Below are positions 1 to 7,331 of a stretch of DNA of 37,057 nucleotides, one piece after another. The notes below the pieces were generated by a model. The model did not search any database. It was not told the origin of the DNA and worked only from the letters and a program-made list of their open reading frames with translations. This DNA comes from a virus. Each line of letters starts with the position of its first letter. The first letter of the stretch is position 1. The stretch is taken from the IMG/VR virus record IMGVR_UViG_3300026519_000547, positions 1 through 37,057 of that record; one strand, given 5' to 3'. Made by a program: the position numbers and the translations under genes.

Positions 1-39
1 GTGGAGACCCAGATGTGGGGAGGTGGGAGATTTGGCACT

Positions 40-60
40 GGTGACAAAATGCGCGCTAAT
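40..60 (+). repeat. MuA-type end site, left copy 1
   Basis: This is one of four related copies of a ~21-bp element with consensus GGTGNCAAAANNGCGCTAA; the others are at 145-165, 36982-37002 and 37004-37024. Their confinement to the two ends of the window, outside all genes, fits transposase binding sites. This copy has the same orientation on the + strand as the two right-end copies, which is not expected for an outermost inverted end. It may be an inner or auxiliary site, or may lie outside the true left terminus. The exact terminal dinucleotide could not be fixed. Confidence 0.55.
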
Positions 61-144
61 TGAGTTATGTTATTGATTTGGTCGGTTTTTTTGTGTTTTT
101 GGCGGAAATTAAGTTTGACGCGAATTAGCGGTGAATCGGAAGGA

Positions 145-165
145 GTTAGCGGGCGTTTTGGCACT
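145..165 (-). repeat. MuA-type end site, left copy 2
   Basis: This copy of the end element is inverted relative to copy 1 and to the right-end copies (reads GTTAGCGGGCGTTTTGGCAC on the + strand). Only this copy, and a half-site GAATTAGCGG at 122-131, have the orientation expected for a left end that mirrors the right end. It lies 37 bp beyond the repressor stop codon, comparable to the position of left-end sites next to the repressor in Mu-like phages. Confidence 0.55.
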
Positions 166-201
166 CGTTGAACATGTGTAGTATTTGGCTGACATGGATT
201 G

Positions 202-927
202 TCAAACTCGTCTACCGAACCATACGACCTTTCCGACAATCTGCAGTCCCTTGATCCTCTCGCCTGGGACGTGGATTTCCTTGTAGGCGGGGTTGTCGCT
301 GCGGATGAACACGCCGCCTTGGAAGTCGTTTTGAAGACGCTTTACGATCAGTTCGCCGTCCATCCTTATTATATAGATGCCGTCGGCCAGTCTTGAGGGT
401 TGGATCTGGCGGCCATCGGGCGTGATCCAGGTGTCTATCAGGAGTACGTCGCCTTCCTTGATATTGGGCTCCATCGAGTCTCCGCGGGCGGTGACGATGG
501 TGAGATGGCGCCCCAGCAGCCCTTCCTCGGCCAGCCAGTCCTTGCGGAAGGCCAGTTTCCCGATAATGTTCTCCTCCCCAACCATCGCGCCGTAGCCGGC
601 GCTGACCTCCACATCGAACAGCGGCACCAGGGCGAATTCGTCTTCGTTGAATTCGGTCTCGGCCGTCTCGCCTGGGCGCATGGGGCCTTCGCCGGTAGCG
701 AGCCATTCAACTGTCACTCCTGTTGCCTTTGCCAAGGCAATGAGATGTGATCTGGATGGGTCTGACTGGCCACGAAGCCATTTCCTCACAACCGATTCTG
801 ATACACCTGCCATTCGTGCGAGTGCGGAAGCGCTGCCCGCCATGTCAACCAGCATTTTCATGCGGTCTTGGAATCGGTCAAAGTTATTTTCTTGAACTTT
901 GACCGTCGGAAAAAGTTTATTCTGCAT
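202..927 (-). CDS. c: phage repressor, HTH plus S24/LexA-like domain
   Basis: This 241-residue lysogeny repressor should bind operators in the control region and silence the rightward early promoter. The N-terminal third is an XRE-type helix-turn-helix (about residues 23-75, including SALARMAGVSESVVRKWL). The C-terminal part is a LexA/S24 peptidase-like domain: GDSMEP supplies the nucleophile serine and DGELIVKRL the lysine, so RecA-stimulated self-cleavage is possible. It is the only leftward gene and is divergent from ner. The ATG at 927 is the only ATG/GTG/TTG upstream of the HTH apart from the internal ATG at 861; neither has a clear Shine-Dalgarno. The 31-bp operator dyad at 875-905 lies inside codons ~8-18, so either the gene is autoregulated from within or translation starts at 861. 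Family assignment is secure; the start is not. Confidence 0.9.
   Translation of the reverse strand: MQNKLFPTVKVQENNFDRFQDRMKMLVDMAGSASALARMAGVSESVVRKWLRGQSDPSRSHLIALAKATGVTVEWLATGEGPMRPGETAETEFNEDEFALVPLFDVEVSAGYGAMVGEENIIGKLAFRKDWLAEEGLLGRHLTIVTARGDSMEPNIKEGDVLLIDTWITPDGRQIQPSRLADGIYIIRMDGELIVKRLQNDFQGGVFIRSDNPAYKEIHVPGERIKGLQIVGKVVWFGRRV
875..905. promoter_or_regulatory. operator dyad, two inverted 11-bp arms
   Basis: The arms CGGTCAAAGTT (875-885) and AACTTTGACCG (895-905) are perfect inverted copies separated by 9 bp. A third copy, AACTTTGACCG, is at 997-1007 in front of the early promoter. The repetition only in the repressor/ner control region marks these as probable repressor or Ner operators. 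Unusually, the dyad overlaps the 5' coding part of the repressor gene. Confidence 0.65.
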
Positions 928-953
928 TGGTAAAAGTTTTCAACCTACTGTTT

Positions 954-981
954 TTAATATGTTTACTTGTATCTTTATGAA
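954..981 (-). promoter_or_regulatory. candidate leftward repressor promoter
   Basis: On the minus strand TTCATA (976-981) and TATTAA (954-959) are separated by 16 bp and point to the repressor gene. The -35 match is weak. The call rests mostly on its position in the divergent control region. Confidence 0.3.
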
Positions 982-996
982 TGTGCGTTACGAACG

Positions 997-1007
997 AACT
1001 TTGACCG
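997..1007. promoter_or_regulatory. operator half-site upstream of early promoter
   Basis: This is the third exact copy of AACTTTGACCG, identical to the right arm of the dyad at 875-905. It lies 11 bp upstream of the TTGACA box of the rightward promoter, where a bound repressor could block RNA polymerase. Confidence 0.6.
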
Positions 1008-1018
1008 ATAATTTAGTG

Positions 1019-1048
1019 TTGACAATCCGTATGATCATGCGCTATGTT
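1019..1048 (+). promoter_or_regulatory. rightward early promoter
   Basis: A consensus TTGACA (1019-1024) and TATGTT (1043-1048) are separated by 18 bp. Transcription would start near 1055, almost on the ner ATG at 1056, so ner mRNA may be leaderless or nearly so. The promoter would drive ner, A, B and the small early genes. Confidence 0.6.
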
Positions 1049-1055
1049 TATCGCC

Positions 1056-1355
1056 ATGACGAAGATAAACAGCACAGACATCCCCACCGATCCGGTCGTT
1101 CGCCGGGAGTGGATCAAGTTCCAGCTCCGGCTGCGGGGCTGGACCCTGTCCAATCTCAGCCGTGCCTACGGCGCGAGCCGGCACTGCGCCATCCTGGCGA
1201 TGCGCAAGCCCTATCCGAAATGGGAGCGCATCATCGCCGCCCAGTTGGATCTTCCGCCTGAGGCGCTATGGCCGGAACGTTATGGGGAATCCGCCAAGGT
1301 CAACGGTAACCATAAAAGCGTTGCGGCGCAACGGAAAAAAACGCTGGCGGCTTAG
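1056..1355 (+). CDS. ner: Ner/Nlp-family early regulator
   Basis: This 99-residue DNA-binding protein resembles Mu Ner, which lowers transcription from the early and repressor promoters after infection. The helix-turn-helix covers about residues 20-65, with the family pattern of a WTLSNLSRAYG helix, a PKWERIIAAQL recognition region and the conserved ending ALWPERY. The tail is basic and low in complexity. It is the first rightward gene, exactly where ner sits in Mu. An ATG at 1044 is also possible, but it overlaps the predicted -10 box, so 1056 is preferred. No Shine-Dalgarno is visible. Confidence 0.9.
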   Translation: MTKINSTDIPTDPVVRREWIKFQLRLRGWTLSNLSRAYGASRHCAILAMRKPYPKWERIIAAQLDLPPEALWPERYGESAKVNGNHKSVAAQRKKTLAA

Positions 1356-1357
1356 AC

Positions 1358-1798
1358 ATGGCGCACAAACGTGACAACGCTACCTTTGATTTGTTCGAGA
1401 TTCCGGAGCAGCCGGCGCAAACGGCGGCCGGCATGGACTACAACCGCGAAGTGGCCCACCTGGTGGTCAAGGTATTGAAGGAGGCCGGCTGCGACCGCTA
1501 CGAGATCTCCGCCCGGATGAGCCGGCTGACGGGCAAGGAGGTTTCCAAGTTCATGCTCGACGCTTGGGCGGCGGAAAGCCGGGATCATCACAATATTCCC
1601 TTCTATCTGGTGCCGGTGCTGGAGGCGGCCTGCGAGACCCACGCCCTGTCGGCCTGGCTGGCGGAGAAACGGGGCGGGCGGCTGATGGTGGGCAAGGAGG
1701 TGCTGGCGGCCGAACTGGGCAAGCTGGAGCGGATCAAGGACGAGGCGGCGCAGAAGATCCGGGAGTTGAAGAAACTGATGGGGGAGCTTGAGTCTTGA
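1358..1798 (+). CDS. early protein of unknown function preceding transposase
   Basis: This 146-residue soluble protein lies between ner and the transposase, and its stop codon overlaps the transposase start. The middle segment (EISARMSRLTGKEVSKFMLDAW, about residues 49-70, quoted across two helices) looks like a helix-turn-helix. The C-terminal 35 residues form a charged coiled-coil-like helix ending in KKLMGELES. Position and coupling suggest a role in transposition or its control, but no family name can be given with confidence. Confidence 0.8.
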   Translation: MAHKRDNATFDLFEIPEQPAQTAAGMDYNREVAHLVVKVLKEAGCDRYEISARMSRLTGKEVSKFMLDAWAAESRDHHNIPFYLVPVLEAACETHALSAWLAEKRGGRLMVGKEVLAAELGKLERIKDEAAQKIRELKKLMGELES

Positions 1799-3837
1799 AG
1801 GAATGGTTCTCCGCAAAAGAACTTGCCGGGTTGCCGGGGATGCCGGTAACTGTTAGTGGTGTGATTCGGGTTGCCAAGCGCGAAAACTGGCGCTCCCGCA
1901 AGCGCCAGGGCCGCGGCGGCGGACGCGAATATCACCTCAATAGCCTGCCTCCAGAAACCCAGTCCCATCTTGGCGCCAGGAGGCTGATGGATCTGGCGAC
2001 GGATCTTCCTCTTCCAGGGCCGAAGCCCTTCGACCCCTTGGTGCATCTTGCTGCCGACGGGGATCTGACGGACCGGCAGCGGCGCGAGCGGGACGCGAGG
2101 GCTCAGGTGCTGGCGGCGGTGGAACGGATGCGGATGGAAGCCGAATGCACGCGAAAGGAGGCGCTGACGGCGTTGCTGACGACCGCGCGCGCAGGAGAAG
2201 CGCCGGCGGAACTGATCGCCGCGCTCAAGGTAGCGAAGGATCCGCGCGGGCGGCGGAGCGACAATCCGTTTCCATCCGTCAGAACCTTGAAACGCTGGCT
2301 TGGACAGGCAGATCTGGCTCCGAAGGTGCCGCAGAAAGACATGACGTTGCCGCCTTGGGCGGAGGCATTCCTGGAATGTTACCGGCGACCAGAAAAACCT
2401 TCGGTGGCGGCGGCCTATCGCCAGGCGTGCGCTGTCTGGCCGCCAGGTCAGCGGCCAAGCATCCATCAGGTGCGGCGGTTGCTGAAGAAGTTGGGTACGG
2501 CGGCGCGGGAGAGCGGCCGGCGTGGCCCGGTGGAGTTGAAGGCGGTGCTGCCGTTCGTTCGGCGCGGCTTCGAGGATCTGCTGCCGAACGACATCTGGAG
2601 CGCCGATGGCCATACTTTTGATGCCGAAGTCCAGCATCCCTTGCACGGACGGCCATTTCGGCCAGAGATCACCTCGGTGATCGACATTCGCACCCGGCGG
2701 GTGGTGGGTTGGAGCGTGGCCCTGGCTGAATCTGCCCAAGCGGTGGCCGATGCCTTGCGGCGGGGTATCGAGGTGTGCGGGGTGCCGGTGTGGTGGTATG
2801 TGGACAACGGCTCCGGTTACAAGAACCAGATGATCGCCGATCCCGCCACCGGGATTTGCGGCCGGCTGGGCATCCAGATCACCCACAGCCTGCCTTATAA
2901 CTCCCAGGCGCGCGGGGTGATCGAACGGCTGCATCAGACACTGTGGGTGACGGCGGCCAAGGATCTGCCCGGGTTCGTGGGCAAGGAGATGGATCGCCAG
3001 GCGCGTCTGGAACGGTTCAAGATCAGCCGGAAGGCATTGAAGCAAGGCGGCGCGATGCCGCTGATCCCGTGGGAGACGTTCCTGGATTTCTGCCGCGAGC
3101 GGGTGGACGCCTACAACGCCAGCCCTCATCGCAGTCTCGGCGGATTGTCCCCGGATGAGGCGTGGACGCGGCACGTGGAGCATGGCTGGCGCCAGCAAAC
3201 GATCCCTGACGAGGTGCTGACGACCCTGTTCCGCCCCCGGGTGACGCGGGCGCTGCGTCGGTGCGAAGTGCAATTGTTCGGAAACCTCTACTTCAACCTG
3301 GATCTGGTGGAGTTGCACGGCATGGAAGTCCAGGTGGCCTATGACATCCACGACCCGAACACGGTGTGGGTGTACGACCAGGACGGCCGTTACATCGCCG
3401 ATATGGCGTGGAACGGCAATCGTCAGACCTATCTGCCGGTTTCGGCTGAAGACCGGGAGAAACAAAAACGGGCGTTGGGAAGGTTGCAGCGTCTGGACAG
3501 CAAGAAGCAGGAGGTGCTCGAGGAGCTGAAGGGACAGCCGGTAATCGATTTGGAGGCGATGCGAGCGCGGCCCATGATCGGCGGGCGGCCGCTGGAGATC
3601 GGCAAGCAGGCGTCGGAGAAGGCGGACAAGCAACCGAAAAAACCGCGCTGCCGCAGCGAGATGAAGCCGGAGGAAGTGATGGCGGAATGGGACGCCATCG
3701 ACGCCCGGATCCGAGGCGGGGAAACGGTTTCGGAGGCGGACGCCCGCTGGCACGAGATGTTCCAGGGGCATCCGATATGGAAGGCCGAAATGAAGCGGCG
3801 CGGGAAGCCGCTGGATTTTAACGAGGCCGCCTGCTGA
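1795..3837 (+). CDS. A: Mu-type DDE transposase (MuA-like)
   Basis: This 680-residue transposase cuts and joins phage ends during integration and replicative transposition. The N-terminus (about residues 1-60, WFSAKELAGLPGMPVT) is the Mu end-binding winged-helix domain. The integrase core carries the catalytic triad D271 (WSADGH), D337 (YVDNGS) and E377 (VIERLH), close to D269/D336/E392 of MuA. The rest is the Mu-type C-terminal region, ending in a basic, proline- and lysine-rich segment that may contact the B protein. The length is near that of MuA (663). Translation starts at a TTG overlapping the previous stop (TTGA), with GGGGAG 8 bp upstream. No frame disruption or missing catalytic residue is seen. 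Confidence 0.97.
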   Translation: MKEWFSAKELAGLPGMPVTVSGVIRVAKRENWRSRKRQGRGGGREYHLNSLPPETQSHLGARRLMDLATDLPLPGPKPFDPLVHLAADGDLTDRQRRERDARAQVLAAVERMRMEAECTRKEALTALLTTARAGEAPAELIAALKVAKDPRGRRSDNPFPSVRTLKRWLGQADLAPKVPQKDMTLPPWAEAFLECYRRPEKPSVAAAYRQACAVWPPGQRPSIHQVRRLLKKLGTAARESGRRGPVELKAVLPFVRRGFEDLLPNDIWSADGHTFDAEVQHPLHGRPFRPEITSVIDIRTRRVVGWSVALAESAQAVADALRRGIEVCGVPVWWYVDNGSGYKNQMIADPATGICGRLGIQITHSLPYNSQARGVIERLHQTLWVTAAKDLPGFVGKEMDRQARLERFKISRKALKQGGAMPLIPWETFLDFCRERVDAYNASPHRSLGGLSPDEAWTRHVEHGWRQQTIPDEVLTTLFRPRVTRALRRCEVQLFGNLYFNLDLVELHGMEVQVAYDIHDPNTVWVYDQDGRYIADMAWNGNRQTYLPVSAEDREKQKRALGRLQRLDSKKQEVLEELKGQPVIDLEAMRARPMIGGRPLEIGKQASEKADKQPKKPRCRSEMKPEEVMAEWDAIDARIRGGETVSEADARWHEMFQGHPIWKAEMKRRGKPLDFNEAAC

Positions 3838-3885
3838 GACGGAGCCGGCGGCCCCAAGATGGTATGAACGAAGGAGGAAATGATA

Positions 3886-4626
3886 ATGCCAATCGCTGAA
3901 ATACACAACATGCAGCTGGCGCGTGCGGCGCTGGAGACGGTGCAATCGAGATCGCGCGGCCTGCCCGGGCTCGCGGTGATCTACGGACCCGCCGGATGGG
4001 GCAAGACGACGGCCCTGACCACGGTCGCGAATCAGACCCGGGCCTATTACATTCAGATGCGCAGCGCATGGGGACGAAAGAGCTTCCTGGAGCATTTGAT
4101 GGTGGCCATGGGGCTTGCGGACGGGCGCAGGGTGATGGCAGGTAAGAGCATCGGGACCATATCCCAAATGCTGGACCAGATCGCCGAGCAGCTGGCCTTG
4201 TCGGACCGCCCCTTGCTCATCGATGAGGCGGATTTCCTGATCAAATCGGACGGCATGGCTGAATTGCTGCGGGACGTATACGAGGCGTCCGGAGCCGCCA
4301 TCGTTCTGTCCGGAGAAGAGATGATGCCGGCGAAGATGGCGCGCTGGGAGCGGCTGCATTCGCGGGTGTTGGGCTGGATCCCGGCGCAACCGGTCAATCT
4401 GGAGGACGCCAAACTGTTGGCTCCGGTGTATTGCAGACTGCCGGTCGCAGACGACTTTCTGGCGTACCTGGTGAAAAACGCCGGCGGATCTGTGCGGCGT
4501 GTTTGCGTCAATCTGTCACAGGCTCAGGACGTGGCGATGCTGGAGGGATGGGAGCAGATCGATCGGAAGACTTGGGGCGAGCGGCCGATCTACACCGGCG
4601 AAGCGCCGGCAAGGGGGGCGCGATGA
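3886..4626 (+). CDS. B: MuB-like AAA+ ATPase, target-DNA activator
   Basis: This 246-residue AAA+ protein should bind target DNA, stimulate the A transposase and give target immunity. Walker A is GPAGWGKTT (about residues 34-42), Walker B is LLIDEAD, and a sensor-like IVLSGEE follows. The C-terminus matches the small helical MuB domain (GGSVRRVCVNLSQA). It is shorter than MuB (312) because the N-terminal HTH domain is absent. An ATG at 3880 is only 2 bp from the AAGGAGG at 3871-3877, whereas 3886 is 8 bp away, so 3886 is chosen. It follows A after a 48-bp gap. Confidence 0.95.
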   Translation: MPIAEIHNMQLARAALETVQSRSRGLPGLAVIYGPAGWGKTTALTTVANQTRAYYIQMRSAWGRKSFLEHLMVAMGLADGRRVMAGKSIGTISQMLDQIAEQLALSDRPLLIDEADFLIKSDGMAELLRDVYEASGAAIVLSGEEMMPAKMARWERLHSRVLGWIPAQPVNLEDAKLLAPVYCRLPVADDFLAYLVKNAGGSVRRVCVNLSQAQDVAMLEGWEQIDRKTWGERPIYTGEAPARGAR

Positions 4627-5252
4627 GACGGCCGGCGGAGCTGGAGATGGCAGGCGGCAAGGGGCCGCGGCAGCGCATCTGGGAGCGCATCCGGGCCTTC
4701 GGCGGCGAACCGTTCCGCCTGAAGCATCTGGTTGTCGGATGCGAATCGAAAAAGACCGCCAGATCGTACTTGCAGGGTCTGGAAAACGCGGGGTACATCA
4801 CGCGAATCGCTGGCGGTCTGGGGCGGGAGATCTCCTGGCGGCAGGTGATGGAAAACGATCCCGGCATCGAGGCGCCACGGGTACGCAAGGACGGCAGCCG
4901 CGTCACCCAGGGCCTGGCGCAGGAGGCGATGTGGCGGACGCTGAAGATTGTCGGGGATTGCAATGCCAGGGAGCTTGCTGCGATGGCTTCGACCACTGAA
5001 ATCCAGGTCTGCGAGGTCGCGGCCAAGGACTACCTGCAGCATCTATACCGGGCCGGTTATCTGACGCGCGTTAAAAAAGGCCGGGGGACCGGACGGGGCG
5101 GCGAGTTGGCGCGTTACCAGCTGACCCCTGGGAAATGGAGCGGCCCAAGGCCGCCGATGATCTGTCGCGCCAAGGCGGTGTTTGACCCGAACCTGGGGAA
5201 AATCGTGTGGAGCGCCATCCGCTCAGAAGAGGACATCCTCTATGGCATGTGA
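4623..5252 (+). CDS. early protein with two winged-helix-like segments
   Basis: This 209-residue protein starts at an ATG overlapping the B stop codon (ATGA). It has two similar helix-turn-helix/wing patterns: residues ~15-70 (FRLKHLVVGCESKKTARSYL, then GYITRI) and ~95-155 (ARELAAMASTTEIQVCEVA, then GYLTRVKKG), each ending in a basic wing. This suggests an internal duplication and DNA binding. The C-terminus is not recognised. Coupling to A and B points to a role in transposition or early regulation. Confidence 0.85.
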   Translation: MRRPAELEMAGGKGPRQRIWERIRAFGGEPFRLKHLVVGCESKKTARSYLQGLENAGYITRIAGGLGREISWRQVMENDPGIEAPRVRKDGSRVTQGLAQEAMWRTLKIVGDCNARELAAMASTTEIQVCEVAAKDYLQHLYRAGYLTRVKKGRGTGRGGELARYQLTPGKWSGPRPPMICRAKAVFDPNLGKIVWSAIRSEEDILYGM

Positions 5253-5586
5253 GAACGAAGAATGGCGGCGGCTGCTGGAGCGCGAGGTGGAAAACGACCC
5301 GCGCGGCAAGGCCGGGGTGGCGGAAAAGCTCAGCGTATCGCGGGCATACGTGTCACGCGTGTTGTCCCGGGGCGCATCGCGGATCGCGCCATCACGGCGC
5401 TTCCTGGCCAAGATCGAGGCGGTGTATGGACGTGTTGACTGCCCATGGCTCGGGCGCGGCATACCGCGCGGCCGCTGTTATCAGTCCTTGGGACCCGCGC
5501 CAGTGCACAATCCGGCGCAGGTGATGCAATGGCGGGCGTGCCAGAAGTGCCCGCTGAAACCTGATGGAGGTGAATCATGGCCTTAG
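5242..5586 (+). CDS. small HTH DNA-binding protein
   Basis: This 114-residue protein contains a helix-turn-helix (residues ~18-45, GKAGVAEKLSVSRAYVSRVL) like XRE or resolvase-type regulators. The tail contains several cysteines (CPWLG, RCYQS and a terminal CQKC), possibly a small metal site. It starts at the ATG at 5242, preceded by AGAGGA, and overlaps the previous gene by 11 bp; the next gene overlaps its end by 10 bp. A transcriptional role is likely but the target is unknown. Confidence 0.8.
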   Translation: MACENEEWRRLLEREVENDPRGKAGVAEKLSVSRAYVSRVLSRGASRIAPSRRFLAKIEAVYGRVDCPWLGRGIPRGRCYQSLGPAPVHNPAQVMQWRACQKCPLKPDGGESWP

Positions 5587-5843
5587 ACCAGGCGACGCTG
5601 TGCCGCGCCCATGAGCGGTTTCTGAAGAAGCAGCGGCTTTTGGATTGGAAAGATCTGATCGTCCTGCTGCGCAAGCTGGACGAAGACGAACTCGAAGCCA
5701 TGGCGGATTGCTACCGCCTGGGCGACGAGAAGAGGATGGGCGAATTCCTGATCGATTACATCGACCTTTGCCTTTGGGAATCCGCCCTGCTGGAAACCCG
5801 CGCCGAGGTGGCCGCCAAGGCGCGGGCAACGCAATCAACGTAA
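5577..5843 (+). CDS. small early protein, unknown
   Basis: This 88-residue, mostly helical acidic protein (for example LDWKDLIVLLRKLDEDELEAM) has a strong GGAGGTGA Shine-Dalgarno upstream of the ATG. It overlaps the preceding HTH gene by 10 bp. No family is recognised and no catalytic or membrane feature is seen. Confidence 0.75.
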   Translation: MALDQATLCRAHERFLKKQRLLDWKDLIVLLRKLDEDELEAMADCYRLGDEKRMGEFLIDYIDLCLWESALLETRAEVAAKARATQST

Positions 5844-5854
5844 GGAGTGTAGCA

Positions 5855-6100
5855 ATGTGCAGACAACAGTTCAAACAAGCCACCCAATGCGCCACGCAAT
5901 TGTACAAACGCGGGTTCGACGTGCTGGCCATCCGTCTGGACGGCCGCCGGCCACGCATCGAGATCGCCCACCAGCGCAAATGCGACCGGCTCGGCGGTGT
6001 CTGGTATCAGCGCCGCTCTGGCGGCGCCGGGGCGATCTACAGAATGGCCGTGCTGATGCACGGCTGCCAGGTTGAATGGGAAGAGAGGAGAGCATCATGA
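5855..6100 (+). CDS. small early protein, unknown
   Basis: This 81-residue protein has AAGGAG 7 bp before the ATG at 5855. It is basic, with the pattern GFDVLAIRLDGRRPRIEI followed by RLGGVWYQRR, suggesting a small beta-rich, nucleic-acid-associated fold. It has four cysteines (C2, C12, a CDR motif, C72 region). Its TGA overlaps the start of the membrane peptide gene at 6097. Confidence 0.7.
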   Translation: MCRQQFKQATQCATQLYKRGFDVLAIRLDGRRPRIEIAHQRKCDRLGGVWYQRRSGGAGAIYRMAVLMHGCQVEWEERRAS

Positions 6101-6207
6101 GCCCGATCGTAGCGTTTTTACTCGGAACCTGGGCCGGCGTCGTGGCCGGCATCGTCATCATGTGCCTGATCGTCATCAACCGGGAGGAAATCCATGAGCG
6201 TGACTGA
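6097..6207 (+). CDS. 36-residue single-pass membrane peptide
   Basis: A very short gene, easily missed: MSPIVAFLLGTWAGVVAGI is followed by a hydrophobic VIMCLIVI stretch, then a charged tail NREEIHERD. It forms one transmembrane helix of about 24 residues with small-residue spacing. AGAGGAG precedes the ATG, which overlaps the upstream stop, and its own end overlaps the next start by 14 bp. It could be a holin-like or superinfection/membrane modulator; no family is assigned. Confidence 0.6.
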   Translation: MSPIVAFLLGTWAGVVAGIVIMCLIVINREEIHERD

Positions 6208-6634
6208 ACTCAAACCCAAACCCACCGGCCGCCTGATTACCGGAAAGACCGAAACCCGCGCCCCGGCCCGGCTGGTGAAGCTGGCCCTGGACGCCTGGGA
6301 AGTGAAGAAGGAGATGGACCGGCTCAAGGACGAGCTGGCCGCCTGCAACGAAAAGTTGGCCCAGGCCATCGAGCCGGGCACGGCCCTGGAGATCGCCGGG
6401 GTGTGCCGGGTGACGGTGGCCGAGCGTCAGACCGTCAAGGTCACCGACGCCGACGCCCTGGAGCAGATCCTTGGGCCAAGGTTCGAGGACCTGATCGACA
6501 TCCGCGTCAATTACCGGCCGCTGCCCAAGCTGGTGCAGATGGCCACCGACGGCGACGACCCATTGGGCCAGGTCGTGGCCCAGGCGCTTTCGATCGAGCG
6601 CAGCGTGACCGTTTCCTACCGACCAGCGAAATAG
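6194..6634 (+). CDS. early phage protein with coiled coil, unknown
   Basis: This 146-residue protein has an N-terminal disordered, lysine/proline-rich start, a coiled-coil helix (residues ~34-58, VKKEMDRLKDELAACNEKLA) and a beta-rich C-terminal half (VCRVTVAERQTVKVTD). GGAGGA lies 6 bp before the ATG. The position is where Mu encodes the Gam end-binding protein, and the helical part is vaguely Gam-like, but the C-terminus does not match, so Gam is not claimed. Confidence 0.8.
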   Translation: MSVTELKPKPTGRLITGKTETRAPARLVKLALDAWEVKKEMDRLKDELAACNEKLAQAIEPGTALEIAGVCRVTVAERQTVKVTDADALEQILGPRFEDLIDIRVNYRPLPKLVQMATDGDDPLGQVVAQALSIERSVTVSYRPAK

Positions 6635-6646
6635 AGGAGAGATGTG

Positions 6647-6931
6647 ATGACCAAGAAAGAACTGATCGACGAACTGCACGCAGTCTATCCCGGCATGAAA
6701 AAGAGCGCCCTCGGCGACCTGCTCGACACCATCGGCCGAATGGTCGGGGAAGCCCTGGAACTCGACGGCGAAATCACTCTGCCGCGCATCGGCAAATTCA
6801 GCGTCGGCCGGCGCGCCGCCCGCACAGGACGCAACCCGCGCACCGGGGAGGCAATCGAAATCCCCGCCCGGCGGGTAGTCAGATTCAAGCCCGCCAAATG
6901 CCTGCGCGAGGCCGTGGAGGAGATGGAATGA
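6647..6931 (+). CDS. HU/IHF-family nucleoid protein
   Basis: This 94-residue histone-like DNA-bending protein has helices MTKKELIDELHAVYPGMKKS and the HU/IHF arm pattern GRNPRTGEAIEIPARRVVRFKPAK (quoted as adjacent motifs GRNPRTGE and EIPARRVVRF), with intact proline and arginine positions. HU and IHF assist Mu transpososome assembly, so a phage-borne copy may help bend its own ends or the early operator region. AGAGGAG is 7 bp from the ATG at 6647, favouring it over the GTG at 6644. Confidence 0.93.
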   Translation: MTKKELIDELHAVYPGMKKSALGDLLDTIGRMVGEALELDGEITLPRIGKFSVGRRAARTGRNPRTGEAIEIPARRVVRFKPAKCLREAVEEME

Positions 6932-7161
6932 CAAACTTCGGCCGCGTCCGCAAACTGCTCGACTCGATCGAGGCCGATCACAACGGCCTGCGTGAGGACC
7001 ACGACATCCTGACTGAGGACTGCCTGGCGTTCCAGCACGAGGTCGAGCGCCTTGGCCGCGAGGCGGAAACCCTGCGCCGGCGCTGCCGTCTGCACCGGGC
7101 CGCCGCCCTGCTCGGCTGGACCGTCGCCATCGTCGCCGTGGCCAACACCGTGGTGACCTGA
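6928..7161 (+). CDS. small coiled-coil protein with C-terminal membrane anchor
   Basis: This 77-residue protein is coupled to the HU-like gene through ATGA. Residues 1-55 are charged and helical (HEVERLGREAETLRRRC). Residues ~57-75 are a hydrophobic segment (AALLGWTVAIVAVANTVV) suitable for tail anchoring. The architecture recalls small phage membrane effectors or holin helpers; the gene's early position argues against a primary lysis role. Confidence 0.75.
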   Translation: MTNFGRVRKLLDSIEADHNGLREDHDILTEDCLAFQHEVERLGREAETLRRRCRLHRAAALLGWTVAIVAVANTVVT

Positions 7162-7331
7162 CATCCCCACCGGCCCGCAATGGGCCCGCCCAGCCGGCGG
7201 TGGCGCAAAACACCGGCAGCGGGAGTCTGGATCCCCTCGGATGATCCCGCCGCCCGCCCCACGTCACGGGGCCTCTTTCCAGGCCGCCCTCCTCGAGGGC
7301 GGCCTGGAAAGAGCGAAGAGGAAAACACGCA
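7162..7331. other. 170-bp non-coding gap in the early operon
   Basis: This is the only sizeable gap in an otherwise overlapping gene run. It is rich in C and G and ends with the long hairpin at 7273-7313, then AGAGGA before the next gene. No convincing promoter was found in it. Confidence 0.6.
7273..7313 (+). promoter_or_regulatory. perfect 19-bp inverted repeat with 3-nt loop
   Basis: Arms 7273-7291 and 7295-7313 are fully complementary (CTCTTTCCAGGCCGCCCTC and its reverse complement) around the loop CTC. No T-run follows, so it is not a canonical intrinsic terminator. It could be an RNA processing or stability element separating early from middle genes, a pausing site, or a cruciform-forming protein site. 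Confidence 0.7.

Noticed and set aside
1603-4389. A 928-codon open frame on the minus strand opposite transposase A and ATPase B
   Set aside because: The opposite strand encodes proteins with intact catalytic motifs; the antisense frame is an effect of high GC and has no start-site or family evidence.
6194-6634. Mu Gam-type end-protection protein
   Set aside because: Position and coiled coil fit, but the C-terminal half lacks the Gam pattern; left as unknown.
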